Below are positions 23,484 through 35,904 of a DNA stretch of 64,000 nt, piece by piece. The notes below the pieces were generated by a model. It ran no database searches. It was not told the origin of the DNA and saw only the letters and a program-made list of their open reading frames with translations. Source of the DNA: Proteles cristata cristata (taxonomy: Eukaryota; Chordata; Mammalia; Carnivora; Hyaenidae). Location: the NCBI GenBank assembly GCA_017311185.1, contig JAESUZ010000759.1, forward strand, positions 1-64,000, given 5' to 3'. Each line of letters starts with the position of its first letter. Position 1 is the stretch's first letter. The position numbers and the translations under genes are program-made.

Positions 23484-24049
23484 TCAGCCCCATTACTTTT
23501 TACTGGTAAAGTGTCATGTGGTTACTCACATGCTTGTGTCTTAGAAATAAGAAAGCAAGTTAATTTAAAAGAGAAACTTTTTTCTGTACTGAGGGAGGCA
23601 CAAGTTAAATGCAGTTTGGACACTTTCCTCCTGGAACTTTTAATTCTCTAGAACTTTGATACTCTGTGTAATCCCACAGCAAAGTGGAGAGTGTCAATGG
23701 GAAAGCAGGAAGGGGCAAGCTCTTCCAGCCCAGGTGGCAAGAAGGACTTCTGAGAAAGAAAGTTCTGGAGTGGTGAGGAGTATCTGGACATACATAATAT
23801 AGAGGAGAAGGACATTTTCATCAATGCAGAAAACAGGACCAAAGGTACGGTGAAAGAGCATAGACACATTTACATGGAATGGTGACTTTATTACAGTTTT
23901 TTGTTTACTTGTTCATCTCCACACTAGGCCGTAAGTATTATGAGGACAGGCACAGTGTCGGGGGGTGAGAAGAGAGCCTAAAAGAGTTTATAGCTTTGTG
24001 TGGAACTCAATGAATGAATAGTCCCAAGATAACTATAAATTTACAAACT

Positions 24050-24420
24050 ACAAAAAGTATGACGAAGGAAAAAGAGCAGAGTGCCATGGGAGAGAAACAA
24101 ACGTGGATCCAGAAGTCCTGTAGGAGCCAATTATGGGACGACATAGTAGAAGAATGTTTCAGGTTGAGGACATAAGCTCATGTCCAAACATGTGCAAAGG
24201 CTCTATGTTGGAAAAGAGCTTTGAGAATTCACAGTGCAGATGGAATATGACAGATAAGAGGTAGTGTGGCATAAAATGAGGTTTGAGGAATAGGAAAGCA
24301 CGAGAGCAGTATGCTTCACAAATGGTACAAAAGGCTATCTTATCTTATTCTAAGCGCAAGGGGAAACCACTGAGAGCTTTTGAGCAGGAGAGGCACAAGA
24401 TCATATTTTACCAAATGGTT
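24050..24420 (-). mobile_element. L2 ORF2 fossil
   Basis: Plus strand CATGTGCAAAGGCTCTATG, TTCTAAGCGCAAGGGGAAACCACTGAGAGCTTTTGAGCAGGAGAGGCACAAGATCATATTTTACC matches the antisense of L2 reverse-transcriptase sequence. Confidence 0.65.
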
Positions 24421-24429
24421 TTGGAACAA

Positions 24430-25530
24430 TCGGACATTCATATGCCAAAAATTATGAAATCCAACCTAAACTTCACACCTTATAAGAATATTAACTCAAA
24501 ATGGATCACAGATACAAATGTTAAACACAGAACTATAAAACTTTCAGGGGAAAAAAAAAACATATAAAATCTGTGACCCATGGTTTGATGATAAGTTCTT
24601 AGACATGACACCAAAAGCACAATCCATCAAAGAAAAGAAATCATAAACCTATCCTTCACCAAAATTAAGAACTTTTGTTCTGCAAAAGACACTGTTAGAA
24701 GAATGAACAAAGAGGGGCGCCTGGGTGGCTTAGTTGGTTAAGCGTCCGACTTTCGCTTAGGTCATGATCTCGCGGTTCGTGGATTCGAGCCCCGCGTCGG
24801 GCTCTGTGCTGACTGCCAGCTCAGAGCCTGGAGCCTGTTTCAGAGTCTGTGTCTCCCTCTCTCTCTGACCTCCCCTGCTCATGCTGTATCTCTCTCTCTC
24901 TCTCTCTCTCCCAGAAATAAATAAAACATTAAAAAATTTTAAAAAAAAATAGGCAAAACAATGAATGTTCAAATGATAAAAAGACACTCAACATCTGTAG
25001 TTATTAGAAGAATGCAAATAAGTACCATAATTCACTACCCTAGAGACATGAAATGAAAACTTATGTCCATCAAAAACTTGTATACAAATATTTATAACAG
25101 CTTTACTAATAATTGCCAAAAAATGGCAACAACCCAGATGTCCTTCAACAGGTGAATGAAGACACAGTGGTACATCCATACAATGAAATGCTACTCAGCA
25201 GTAAAAAGTTATTGATACATGCAATAACAAAGGAATTATACTGAGGGGCAAAAAACCAATCTTTAAGAATTGTATACTATATGACTGTATTTATAAGACA
25301 TTCTCAGACAAAACTATCAGTATGCAGAATAAATCAGCAGTTGACAGGGGCTGAGAGTGAGGTGAAATAGGGGTGATTATAAATGGACAGCACAAGTAGG
25401 GTTTTTGGGGGGTGATGGAACTGGTCTTTATCCTGATTATGGTCATGGTTACACGAATCTATCCCTGTATTAAAACCAAAGAACTGTACACCAAGAAAAA
25501 CAAATAAATTTTTACCATATAATGTAATAA
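24430..25530 (+). mobile_element. Old L1 3' half (split by a SINE)
   Basis: L1 landmarks AACTCAAAATGGATCACAGATAC, CAGATGTCCTTCAACAGGTGAATGAAGACACAGTGGTACATCC, ACAATGAAATGCTACTCAGCAG. Diverged and frame-broken. A SINE interrupts at 24714-24950. Confidence 0.8.
24714..24950 (+). mobile_element. Young feliform SINE in old L1
   Basis: Full-length plus SINE: GGGGCGCCTGGGTGGCTTAG head, B-box GGTTCGTGGATTCGAGCCCC, long CT stretch, AAATAAATAAAACATT tail. Confidence 0.94.
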
Positions 25531-26045
25531 ATAAATTGCTTAATAATTTAAAAATATATGTCCACAAGAAAAATTTGTATAATAATGTTCATTGCAGCTC
25601 TATTTGTAGTAACCAAAAATTAGAAATAAATGTTCATCAAAGGAAAATGCCTGACAAATTGTGGTATATGCATAGACTAGAATACTCCTTGACAATAAAA
25701 AGGAATGAACGGCTGATACATAGGACAGGATGAATCTCAGATGCATTGTACTGAGTTTTAAGAGAGCAGACTCAACAGTTTATAAGTTATATAGCTTCAT
25801 TTTTATGATGTTCTAGTAAAGGGAAGAAATGTATAGTGAAAAACATCAGAATAGTGGTTGTCTTTAGGTCAGAGGTTAACAGAGAAGGGGCACAAAAAAA
25901 GCTTTCTAGTGTGTTGAAAATATTGTTATGTCTTGATAGGTATATGGGTCACTTGTGTTTACGTATTTGTCAAAGCTCATGGAATCTTACAATTAGGATC
26001 TGTGCATTTTATTGTATGTAAACTTTACCTTAAAAATATAAATAA
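25531..26045 (+). mobile_element. Second old L1 3' fragment
   Basis: Repeats the same L1 segment as the preceding element: TTCATTGCAGCTCTATTTGTAGTAACC, AACAAATTGTGG-like, AATAAAAAGGAATGAACGGCTGATACATAGGAC. It is therefore a separate insertion. Confidence 0.7.
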
Positions 26046-26840
26046 TAACAAGCTCAAATGAAGAAGTATGCTTTTTGCAATAACATGATTTGGCAATTAT
26101 AAAACTACTCTCTGTATATTCTAGACTTGAGCAAATATAAGGAAATCTATTGTGGATAAGGGGCTAAGCATCTCCTACTATTGGAGAAGAGTGATGCACA
26201 AATGGAAACGGGGGACTAGAATGAACCCTGTGGTACTGGTTTAGATTTGGAGGTATCCATATAAATTCATGGTTTGTATTATTTTATATACACATATACA
26301 CCAAAGTACACATACACAGAGGTAGGTAGATAAGGAAATAAATATAGACATAGGTCTTTATGCCTATATGTGTGTGGATTTGTTTCCCAGTTCTGAAAGC
26401 ACCAGAAGTAGTCACTAGTTACTAGTAGGCCAGTAACAAGGAGCACAACTAGTGTCCAGATCTTGGCTTCTAAATATCTACACTTAAGAAGCTAGGGTTC
26501 CTTTGACTAAGACTCAGAGAATCAACTGATTTCATGACTGAGGCAAAGAAAGAACTAAATGAAGCTGGAACATCATTAGTGCCAGAAAGTAAGGAATGAT
26601 CCAAGAATGTTGAGACATATCAAAAAGACAGAAGAGCCAGTTTGAAAGGGCTGCCACTGGTTTATTCTGGGACAATCTGAGCATTGAAATCAATAACTGA
26701 AAAGTATTATAATCCAGTGAATAAACAAATGATTAAATAAGTAATGAATGCACAAAGAAGAGGGAGAGAGAAAGTGGAGAAGGGAGAGAAAAAGATGGAG
26801 GGAAGGAAGAGGAAAGAATAATGATAAAGCAAACATGGCA

Positions 26841-26972
26841 ATATTTATTTATTTTTTAATGTTTTATTTATTTCTGAGAGAGAGAGAGAGAGAGAGAGAC
26901 AGTATGAAGGTTAGAGAGAGAGGGAGACCCAGAATCTCAAACAGGCTTCAGGCTCTGAGCTAGCTGTCAGCT
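26841..26972 (-). mobile_element. 5'-truncated feliform SINE (tRNA head missing)
   Basis: Tail and GA stretch are present, but the element stops at ...GAGCTAGCTGTCAG, so the tRNA-related half with the A and B boxes is absent. It cannot be a Pol III source. Confidence 0.88.
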
Positions 26973-27536
26973 ATATCCTGGGATACAAAAAGGTAAAGCA
27001 AAAAAAATTAAGTCAAAAGAGAACCAGATCCTGTCCCACTTCCTCAGATCCTAATGCACAGCCTGATATCTTCATTACAGGCTAACAAATGAATAGCACG
27101 AGGAGGGAAAATATTACAATTTTAATTGTCTGAGTAGAGCAAGCAGCTGCCAGTATATTTATCCAAAGCTACTTTTCATAAAATAAGCTAATAGTCAGGT
27201 AACTTGTTCCAGATTTTTCAAAAGTTTGATATTTATTAGACTTCTTTTCATTAGTGTCTAAACCCTCAGTGATTTCAGAGTTTTGAGTTTTGAGTACAAA
27301 CCCTTACTATGAGCTTTTCAAAAATATTAATAATGAAATTGCTCTTATCAATTGAAAATCTAATAAGACAGTCTAATAACTTTATGCTTTGAGATGATCA
27401 AAAAAATTTGTCATGTAGCTAAAAATGTGGGCTAAAGGTCATATAAACACAATTAAACATAAAATCCAGAAACCTGAGCCTGCTCTCCCTTCTTCTCTCT
27501 TTTTTTAAAAATATTTTTATGTCTGCCTTTTTTTTT

Positions 27537-27853
27537 AACTAGAAGAATTTTTATTTTATTATTTTTTTTTTTACAAATAGTTTATTGTCAAATTAGTTTC
27601 CACATAACACTCAGTGCTCATCCCCACAACTGCCCTCCTCCATGCCCATCTCCCCCTCCCCCCCACATCCATCAGTCCTCAGTTTTTGTCAGCATTCAAG
27701 AGTCTCATGGTTTGCCTCTCTCCCTTTCCCCCACCATTTCCGCCCTTCTTCTCCCCCTTGGTCCTCTGTTAAGTTGCTCCTAATCCTCCTATACGTGCAC
27801 ACATATGATATTTGTCCTTCTCTGCCTGACTTATGACCCAGCAATAACACTGC
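27537..27853 (-). mobile_element. L1 3' end with a small 5' inversion
   Basis: Minus L1 3' UTR and ORF2 end at 27575-27833, then about 20 bp (GACCCAGCAATAACACTGCT) in plus orientation, which in L1 lies upstream. Flanked by TATGTCTGCCTTTTTTT at 27518 and 27854. Confidence 0.75.
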
Positions 27854-28429
27854 TATGTCTGCCTTTTTTTAAGAACCAGGTCGTATACATACCAACAGGA
27901 CAAGTTAAATGGAAACCAAGAGGCTGGCTCCAGATCTAACAACTACAGCTGCATGAGAACGAGCCCCAACTCCTTTCCTTATCTGTTAGAGGCAGGTGTC
28001 AGTATGTGATTGTCTCTCAGGTGGGTGTGAGACCACGGAGTAAACAGACTGGACTCAGACGTAACGTGGCTTCCCAGCTGTGAATTCCATCATGTTCAGA
28101 CCTGGTTACACACCCCGTCCCCCACCCAGCAAGACCAGGTACACTCTGCAGAGAATTGTTTGGGTGTTGATGGATATAGAACCATCTCATAAGGATAGAG
28201 GTTTAAGTTGGCTGGGATTAAACAGAAAAAGAGGACAACCTTAAATTAATAGAAAAGTAAGAGTATTGAAGAAATCACCAGACTCAGACTTCATATCATG
28301 ACCATAAGCGAAGGTTACATGTAATATTTTGCACTTAATAATGTCATTATAGCTCAGGTAACGGTTTAGTAGAGATCTAAGTTATAACTTCTCAATTTTG
28401 AAAGTACTTCTTAATTGATAATAACTTGA

Positions 28430-28640
28430 TTTTGTATAGTATTTTACAAAGCAGATAGATCTCATTTACTTATCAAAACAGATAGGTCTCATTTCCTTAT
28501 CTTATTTGGTTGTGATGCACATTCTGCAGTAATTATCCTCACTGTTTATAGACAATAAACCTGAGACTCAAGGAGGCTTGTAAACATGACACAACTTGTA
28601 AATGGTCAAGCTGAGAAATAAAACCCAAATACTGCAGTTG
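28430..28640 (+). mobile_element. MIR SINE fossil
   Basis: TAATTATCCTCACTGTTTATAGACAATAAACCTGAGACTCAAGGAGGCTTG...ACACAACTTGTAAATGGTCAAGCTGAG is the MIR 3' half. Confidence 0.75.
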
Positions 28641-28649
28641 TTTAAAAAT

Positions 28650-30180
28650 CCCAAAGCTATGAGGTCTTTTTAAGTATCACTATACCACAAGACCTCTACA
28701 CTATTTGCCAAAGATGATGGCAGGCAATGTGGAGTAGAATTAGCCAAGTAACTTGCAGAAGGAGAGTAGGGAGCCTTGACTGAGGCTTCAAGAGGCAGTG
28801 AAAATATCTCTTGTGGGAGACGCAAGCTGGCCACCTTACCTATTACATTACACCATTCAGAACTGCCAATATTGCACCATCTTTTAACCTATAAAAATGT
28901 CAATTGCATATGACAAAACCTAAATCAAATTTAGCCTCCCTCGACAACCTTCCCTATCCTTCATTGCTTAATATTTTCCATTGGCCTTATTTGATATTCC
29001 AGTGTTCTTTACTCTACTTGAAGGTGAGAAGACACTATCTTCATCAACACTGGGTTAATCGTCATAGTCTCCTCCCTATTAATTTTTATCTCCTCTACAT
29101 TTAAGGGGAAATTAAAGGGAAAAAAGACTTTCTGTCAAAAACACCACAATCAAGTACTCCCCAAAGTCTCCTTGAATTTTCTCCTTGGAATCCCATACTA
29201 GCCACAACTCCTACAACTAATGTCCTGACAGGAATGAGCCCAGGAAAATCTGGGTCCCAATTCCACTCTACTGTGGAACCAACTGTGTGTGTTTGGGCAA
29301 ATCATACATCCTCTATGACTACATTCTGACAGGTCTAAAATCTACCTTATAGATTTGTTTTTAACTAGGTTAATAAACATGAAATCCTATTGTGAAAGCT
29401 AAAGAACAGAATGCATTTGTACTGAGTTGATGCTATGATGGGAATTTGGGCCTTACCTCTACATACACCTGGCCAACCTAAAAGAGTAGTTAGGTACTTC
29501 CTTCTAGCTCTAGCATGAGCCAGATAGGAGAGGACTAACAGTATTCCAGTTTTGGTCTGCCCCTCACTGACTTTCAAGTAGCCCTTACTTCTCTATATCT
29601 TCAGTGATCCAAGCAAAGAAGACCTTGCACTCCATTGCATCTGTAGCTTTAATGGAAAATAACCCAACCACTGAGTCCCTCTCCTGAAATGAAAGGTTCT
29701 TTAGTCTCAAACCTGAAACATACAAGGACAAGACACCCTCCACCGACACAGACCCTTTCTTCTAAATATCTCAAATTCTCCTTTTTGTGTTTCTTTCATA
29801 AGCATAGGCAATGCTTTCCAGCCTTTTAGTAAAATGATTCTTGCCTTTCAAAGAACATGTAGAATTACCAAGAGAAATTCCTGAAGCACTTTGGGAGCTC
29901 CAGGTCCCTATGACTTCTGTGCCTGATTACTTTTTTAACTGTCCCCCAGTCTATAAAATGGGAGCCAGATTACCAATCTTCTCAGGGTGCCTACAAAACC
30001 TACAAAACTATAACCCTGACATGCCACGATTTCTTTTCCTTCTTTTTATTTAAAAATATCCTGAGGACAAGAAAGGAGTCTATGACAAAAATAAGACAAT
30101 ACTAGCTTCCACCAATTTATGACAATACTGCATTACCTTTGGGAGGTATCATGGCATGGAATGGATTACATTTTGATAGG
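28650..30180. other. Intronic sequence without recognised features
   Basis: PASD1 intron between exons G and F. AT-rich, unique-looking; no exon with good splice sites and no repeat that I recognise. Confidence 0.5.
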
Positions 30181-30184
30181 ATCA

Positions 30185-30208
30185 GTCAATCAATCAATCA
30201 ATCAATCA
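30185..30208. repeat. (TCAA)n microsatellite
   Basis: Five to six tandem TCAA units. Confidence 0.9.
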
Positions 30209-30209
30209 G

Positions 30210-32095
30210 TCCCTGAGTAGATGTTCATTTCTGCCTACTCTATGTGAAGCTCTGTGCCAGACAGGGACAAAGCTGGCAGGTCCGCCCTTACAGACCTCAA
30301 GATAGTGGATGAGCCAGGCCCACCAACAACCCATCATGTGAGAGCTGAGGTAGTGACAGCAGAGCAGTGACCATGGTATTGGAGGAGAGGGGAGGGGTAT
30401 GAGAGAGATGAAGGGACTGGAATTAAACATAATCTCTTCATCAGATCCATATTAGCTCTGTCCTAAGTGTCATTTTTCCATCTTCCTGTCTATATGATAA
30501 TCCACTGCATAATTTTGAAATAACTTTAGTAATATTTTATGGAAGTACAGAACATAAAAAGCAATAGTGTATTCATCCACACTGGAGTGATAATACCTTA
30601 CAATATTAGAAGGGGTTTTAACCCTCAAGAAAACACTTCAAAATCTAAGTATATCCGTGGCATAGATGTGGTAACTGGCTCGTTTATGCATCAGAATATT
30701 TTTCATCCAATCAAACTCTGCTTAATAGTGAAACACAGGTCTCCTCACTCTGTGAACTCTCACTGTCTGAGTATTTGCTACAGTAATCTGCTGACTGAGT
30801 TACCCATGTGTTTTGTGCTATTGTATCTCAGATACTCTCCTGATAGGAGAGTGTCTTGAATTCACATTGTTTAAACATGCTGTGTTTTACAGATATCCTC
30901 TTCCCCACATTATTCAGTAACCGGTCTTCTAATAAAGTTGAGTAACTAATGAAGGAAATAGTCAAGCCTAAAAAAACATAAATAAGCACATGCACTACAA
31001 GAAAAACGGGGAATGATAAAGCACATTAAAAGAGCTGAATTATTATTATCAGTCTTAAGCTTGGCCATGCACTTGTCCTGTCCCCAACACATAAGAACCA
31101 CAGATACAATGCTGAATCTTTACAAGAAATTTGAGATCCTGCAAAAAACAAAAACAGAAACAAAATCTCGTTTGTGCAAATGAGTGTGATCTTGGCATGA
31201 GCAGACTTGCCACATTCACACAATTACAAATGCAGTTTCATGTTAGCAAGAGTTGTAGGACGCCAAGAGCATGGAATGCAAACAGACTGCCATGGTGAGC
31301 TCTGTTTTCCATCCCATTGCTTTGTGTGTAGCTTCAGACAATGGTTCACAGCCAAGCACCTCTGAACTCTCCTGCCAGGAAGGGAAGATTCTCCCCCCAT
31401 TCCTTAGATCCAGACACAGATGAATGTCAGACATTTCCTGTTTAACTCATTTCTTCACCAGCTCTTTCTTCCTTACTGCCTCCACCACCAAATAGTAACA
31501 GTGACCACAGCCTCCAGCTCCCTCCTTTCACAATCAGACCTCACACAAACATGTCTTTAATCATAAGAAACCTCTTGAAAACTTACCTGATTTATTTTAT
31601 TTTGCTAAGTATTATTGGCATGTGGTGCACATCTTTAATATATTATTTTGTTATTTATTTACATATAGGTATCTGCTGTGATGTAGAAGGAAAATGTAAT
31701 CCACTCTCAACGCTCTATACTGTGCAGTGTCTAGTATTAGGGTTTTCTACATCCAGACACACATACTAATGAGTTTATCAAGTATTAAGTAACTATATAG
31801 TATTACAAATAATTCGTATTTTGCAGAAGTCCTTGGTGGATTGTTAAATAGGTACATTAAGGGGTTTAATGATATCTGGTAAACAGGCATTTTCTTGTGG
31901 ATTAGGAATACGTATTTATTTTTCTCACTCAAAATCATAGAATACTGCCTCTGTTCTTTGAAACTTTGTTAGCAGATGTTAAAACACAAATTATATTCAG
32001 AGAAAGACGGGCACCTGTATAATAGCAGTTATCGCAATGCACACTTGTTCCACCATTTAAAAGTATTTCTAGAAAAAGAAGTAATCAAATACTCT
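30210..32095. other. Intronic sequence without recognised features
   Basis: Upstream part of the same PASD1 intron. Nothing beyond ordinary AT-rich sequence; it may hold repeats too old to see by eye. Confidence 0.5.
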
Positions 32096-32113
32096 TTTTA
32101 AATGCATTGTCTT

Positions 32114-32267
32114 GTGGGGATGAGCACTGGGTGTTATATGGAAACCAACTTGACAATAAGCTATTTACTAAATAAATAAGAAATAAATAAAATTTAGAAT
32201 TGTGAAAAAAAATAAATGCACTGGGTGTTATATGGAAACCAACTTGACAATAAACTATTTGTAAAAA
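32114..32267 (+). mobile_element. Doublet of L1 3' ends inside one target duplication
   Basis: Two copies of CACTGGGTGTTATATGGAAACC-AACTTGACAATAA(A/G)CTATTT, at 32126-32166 and 32219-32262, separated by A-rich sequence. The pair is bounded by one perfect 14-bp duplication AAATGCATTGTCTT at 32100-32113 and 32268-32281. Confidence 0.85.
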
Positions 32268-32552
32268 AAATGCATTGTCTTAATTTTAAAGTCATTAAAT
32301 GTCTGTCAGTTAAATGTGGTCTATAGCCTTTTTTAAAAATACAAATCCAATCATTTGTATTTACATTCATTTGGAGAAATAAGAATTATATTAGCTGGGC
32401 AAAGGATTCAGACTAGCAGACTGCTCTTCTAGATTCAATTGTTTCTTTTCATTTTAATGGGAAATATTTGTAGATATTATTTCTTATTTCAGCTTTGTTT
32501 AATAAAAGTATGCCCTAGGTCTCCATCACTTACTTCAGCAGTAGTCTCTCAC

Positions 32553-32635
32553 CTGCACTCTGTAGACAGATGTTCCTCATCTGAGTCTCTTATCAGCTGA
32601 ATATCTTCCCCAGCTTTCTCTATAGTGAAAAGGTC
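32553..32635 (-). CDS. PASD1: PASD1 coding exon F (acidic linker)
   Basis: 83 nt, phase 0 to 2. It encodes an acidic linker with LIRDSDEEHLSTEC, matching human VLTQDSDEEPFVGE. Acceptor is TTTTTCTGCAG|GACC; donor is TGCAG|GTGAGA. The last two bases (AG) complete an Arg codon with the first base of the next exon. Confidence 0.88.
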
Positions 32636-32759
32636 CTGCAGAAAAACTGGCATTTTAGATACTTAAAATGAAGTTACATAGTAAAAGTACCTGACACATT
32701 AGTATAGCATGTAGTAAATTTGGAAGCAATCACATATCCAATGTCACAGCTCATCTATA

Positions 32760-32920
32760 TATCAATGAGAAAAAGGCACTTGACTTTATAGATGTGGAAA
32801 CTGAAGATTATAGAGAAGTAATGATTTGGCCCAAGATACACAGCTGATAGACACAAAAATAAAATAGATCCATCTCACAGTTGCACTCTGAGTTCGCTGC
32901 ACCATTCACTGTGCTACATA
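32760..32920 (+). mobile_element. MIR SINE fossil
   Basis: TATAGATGTGGAAACTGAAGATTATAGAGAAGTAATGATTTGGCCCAAGATACACAGC is the MIR 3' half. Confidence 0.75.
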
Positions 32921-33469
32921 GTCAACACTGTGAAAAAAACCTTCCTCCCTCTGTTCTCACAGGATTTATTCTCCAAAGTGACCATTAATATGGAGCAAAT
33001 ATCCTAGAAACCCAGAGAAAAAATGCAAAAGATCACAAATAAAGATCTTTGTGCCATGAGAGAGACTAGGGTATAGGAAGTGTGCCAAATGAGATTTTTC
33101 AGAAAGAAAACAGAGGAGGGAGTATATTTGGGGGGTGACCTCCACAATGGGATGTCTGCCTTCAAGTGGCAAGAGAGCTCAAATCCAAGAGAGCTGCCAG
33201 AGAGGCATACTGATTGGGGTAATCAGCCCAAGGAACTTTCTTCAATTGCTTTTCTCTCTGCCACTTTTCTTATGTTCTTCAATCTGGGGAAAAAATGATG
33301 ACATACATCACTACTCTAAAATTGAATGTAACAGAGTCTTTCACAGTTCCTGAAATGTGGTCAGTTAACATCCGCATTCTAAACCAGAGACAAAAGTAAA
33401 GCAGGTCTCTTGCTCTCTCTGGATCCTAATGATAACAATAATAATCATAATGATAATGATGATTATGAT

Positions 33470-33630
33470 GGCTATAATAGCTCACACTTATCTAGTGCTT
33501 ACCATGCATAAGGTGCTGTCTTATTTATTCTTCACAACAACCCACAAGGAAGGTTTTATTATCACCAGGTATAGAAAAAGAAACCGACGTTAAAAGATTT
33601 AGGCAACTTGGATGAGGTCCTGCAGCTGGT
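33470..33630 (+). mobile_element. MIR SINE fossil
   Basis: CTCACACTTATCTAGTGCTTACCATGC...GGTATAGAAAAAGAAACCGACG...GGCAACTTG; MIR core. An AT-rich TGATAA-type run precedes it (33425-33470). Confidence 0.75.
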
Positions 33631-33724
33631 CTGGATCCAGAGGCCTTTCTTACAAGGCAGATGGATGTGTTGTATGTCACAATGTCATCATAAAGTTACC
33701 ATGGGACTTTCATTTACTGAGCTG

Positions 33725-34445
33725 CTCAGGCCTAAAAGCTAGGAGTCATTTCTCTCCTCCCACCCACTTTCAATGCATCAGCAAGGACTTTCTGCCCCAT
33801 CTCCCAACAATAACCCAAATCCATGTGCTTCTATCTCCATTACTCCAGTCCTAGTCCAAGCTCTATCATCTCTCATACCACTCCTCTTGTGTCTGCTCTT
33901 GTTTCCCAGATTCTATTTCCCACCCAGAAACCAGTATAATTAAAAAATAATTAAATCAGATCATGTCATCCTGCTGTCCACTATACCTGAAGTAAAAGTC
34001 AAACTCATGGTCATGATTCTCAAAACTCTCCATAACCTGGCCTCTGTCCACTTCTCAGACCTAATTTTCTATTACTCCTTCCCTCTTTCACTTTCTTCTA
34101 GTCACATAACAGTACTTGTGCCTTGGAATTCTTTAAGCTAGTTACCACTCAAGACTTTTACAGCTGCTGAACCCTTTTCTTGAATTGCCTTCTTTTCTTT
34201 GCTGGGTTGACCCCCCCTTCACGGGGGGTCTCAGTTCAAAAGACAGGTCATCAGAGAAAGACCTTCCCTGACCACTCTGTCTGAACTCCTTCTTCCCACC
34301 AACTATTAGCATATGATTGTTTTGTTTTATCATCTACATGTCACTTTTCAATATTACCTATCGTCTACTTCCCCTAATGCATCCCCAGGACTTAGCATAG
34401 TGTCTGACACATAATAGGTGCTTAATAAATATGTTACTTAGTGAA
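33725..34445 (+). mobile_element. L2 3'-end fossil
   Basis: ATCAGATCATGTCATCCTGCTGTCCA, CTCCATAACCTGGCCTCTGTCCAC, GACCTTCCCTGACCACTCTGTCTGAAC and the terminus ACACATAATAGGTGCTTAATAAATATG are in L2 order. Confidence 0.82.
34209..34230. repeat. G/C-run inverted repeat (hairpin-capable)
   Basis: GACCCCCC...GGGGGGTC, an 8-bp perfect stem with a CTTCAC loop, inside the L2 fossil. Confidence 0.85.
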
Positions 34446-34923
34446 TATATATTCATTGAACTTGAATCTATCCAAAAAATACTAAAGACTGACTCCTTTT
34501 TAGAGACAGAATCTGTAAGTGCTACATCAGTAGAACACTAAGCGACAAATGGTGGTGGATGTGGGGGAAAGCTGCCTCAAAACTCACCTCATGATAGAAA
34601 TCTTGTTTTATTCACCTGCCAAAATGGTCACTTTTCTTAATATGTCCCGGCCCTCAGCCCCTGTATACCTCTTTCATATTACATTAAAACCACTTGTAAG
34701 ACATTGTGCATCTCTTTTGAGGGTGTTGAGATCTCCACTCACATGCTCACCTTCTGAAATGCAGGAGCTGAACTTTTCTCATTCATATATCTTAGCACAA
34801 CCCCCTGTACACATCGGGTTCCTTAGAAATTCTGTCCAGTAGCTGACAGACCAAAGGGAACATAGCTTTTCAAAGGAAGCCCACAATGCCACAGTTGGGA
34901 AGGAACACGCACAACATACTCAC

Positions 34924-35054
34924 CTGTAGAGTCTGAGTCCTGAAGATACAGATGGACCCCACCAGATAAAACCGATCCTCCAAAGGAAGATATGTACCAC
35001 ACGATTCAGCAAAAGAGGGGCTAGGGAAGAAGCTACTGAAGAGCACCAAAGGCT
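34924..35054 (-). CDS. PASD1: PASD1 coding exon E (end of PAS domain)
   Basis: 131 nt, phase 1 to 0. It encodes LPLEDRFYLVGSICIFRTQ followed by TLQ, matching human VPQEDRLYLVGNVCILRTQLLQ and the CLOCK EDRVCFVATVRLATPQF strand that closes PAS-A. Acceptor is CCCTTAG|AGCC, donor is CAG|GTGAGT. No PAS-B exon follows, in keeping with human PASD1 having a single PAS domain. Confidence 0.93.
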
Positions 35055-35474
35055 CTAAGGGAGACAGAGACACACATGTGACAATCAAATAGAAAGGCAG
35101 ACTGGCTACACAAGAAGATGAACGAACACCTGACACATCAGTGTGCCGTTTGCCAGCCCACTGATAATTTTCAGAATTCTGAGTCACAGATTTTTCCTGC
35201 CTTCCTTCTGTTCTAGCTATCCTCCCTGGTCTCCACCAAAACATGAAGAAGTCATTAATGAGAAATAATTGTTGTAAGTTTACGGTGATATCCAACCTTG
35301 GGTTCTTACTCTGTGGACGGATGTTGTAGTCTCCAAAAGACATTTAGCTCTCCTCTTTTATATAGGGCACATGGGTATTAAATATGTATGTAATCTGTGT
35401 GCATATATAGTCAACTAAATTTTTAAAAAGTATACGACCCTTAGTTTTCAAGACACATGAAAAACATATCAGAC

Positions 35475-35688
35475 TGGGGCGCCTGGGTGGCTTAGTCGGT
35501 TAAGCGTCCGACTTTCGCTTAGGTCATGATCTCACGGTTCGTGGGTTCGAGCCCCGTGTCTGCCAGCCCAGAGCCTGAAGCCTGTTTCAGAGTCTGTGAC
35601 TCCCTCTCTCTCTGACCCTCCCCTGCTCACACTGTCTCTCTCTCTCTCTCCTAGAAATAAAACATTAAAAAAAATTTTAAACAAAAAC
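35475..35688 (+). mobile_element. Young feliform SINE (internal deletion)
   Basis: Full head GGGGCGCCTGGGTGGCTTAG. The segment between CCCCGTGTC and TGCCAGCCCAGAGCC lacks the usual GGGCTCTGTGCTGAC. Perfect 14-bp duplication AAAACATATCAGAC at 35461-35474 and 35689-35702. Confidence 0.94.
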
Positions 35689-35904
35689 AAAACATATCAG
35701 ACAACCATTGTGTCAGCTAATTTTCATTGTTTATTTACTCATCCATCCATTCATTCATTCATTTGCTATCGTTTTAGGCCTCAGTGGCAAAGAACTGAGT
35801 TAATTATACTCTTAGTTCATGGAATAGAATTAACACAGATAAAGTTCTACTCTTGATTTTTCTGTCTCTTCTCCACCCACAGACACCCATTGCCATCTAC
35901 TACC

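Noticed and set aside
24714..24950. tRNA gene
   Set aside because: A/B-box-like sequence belongs to the SINE head; no cloverleaf acceptor stem, and many copies exist.
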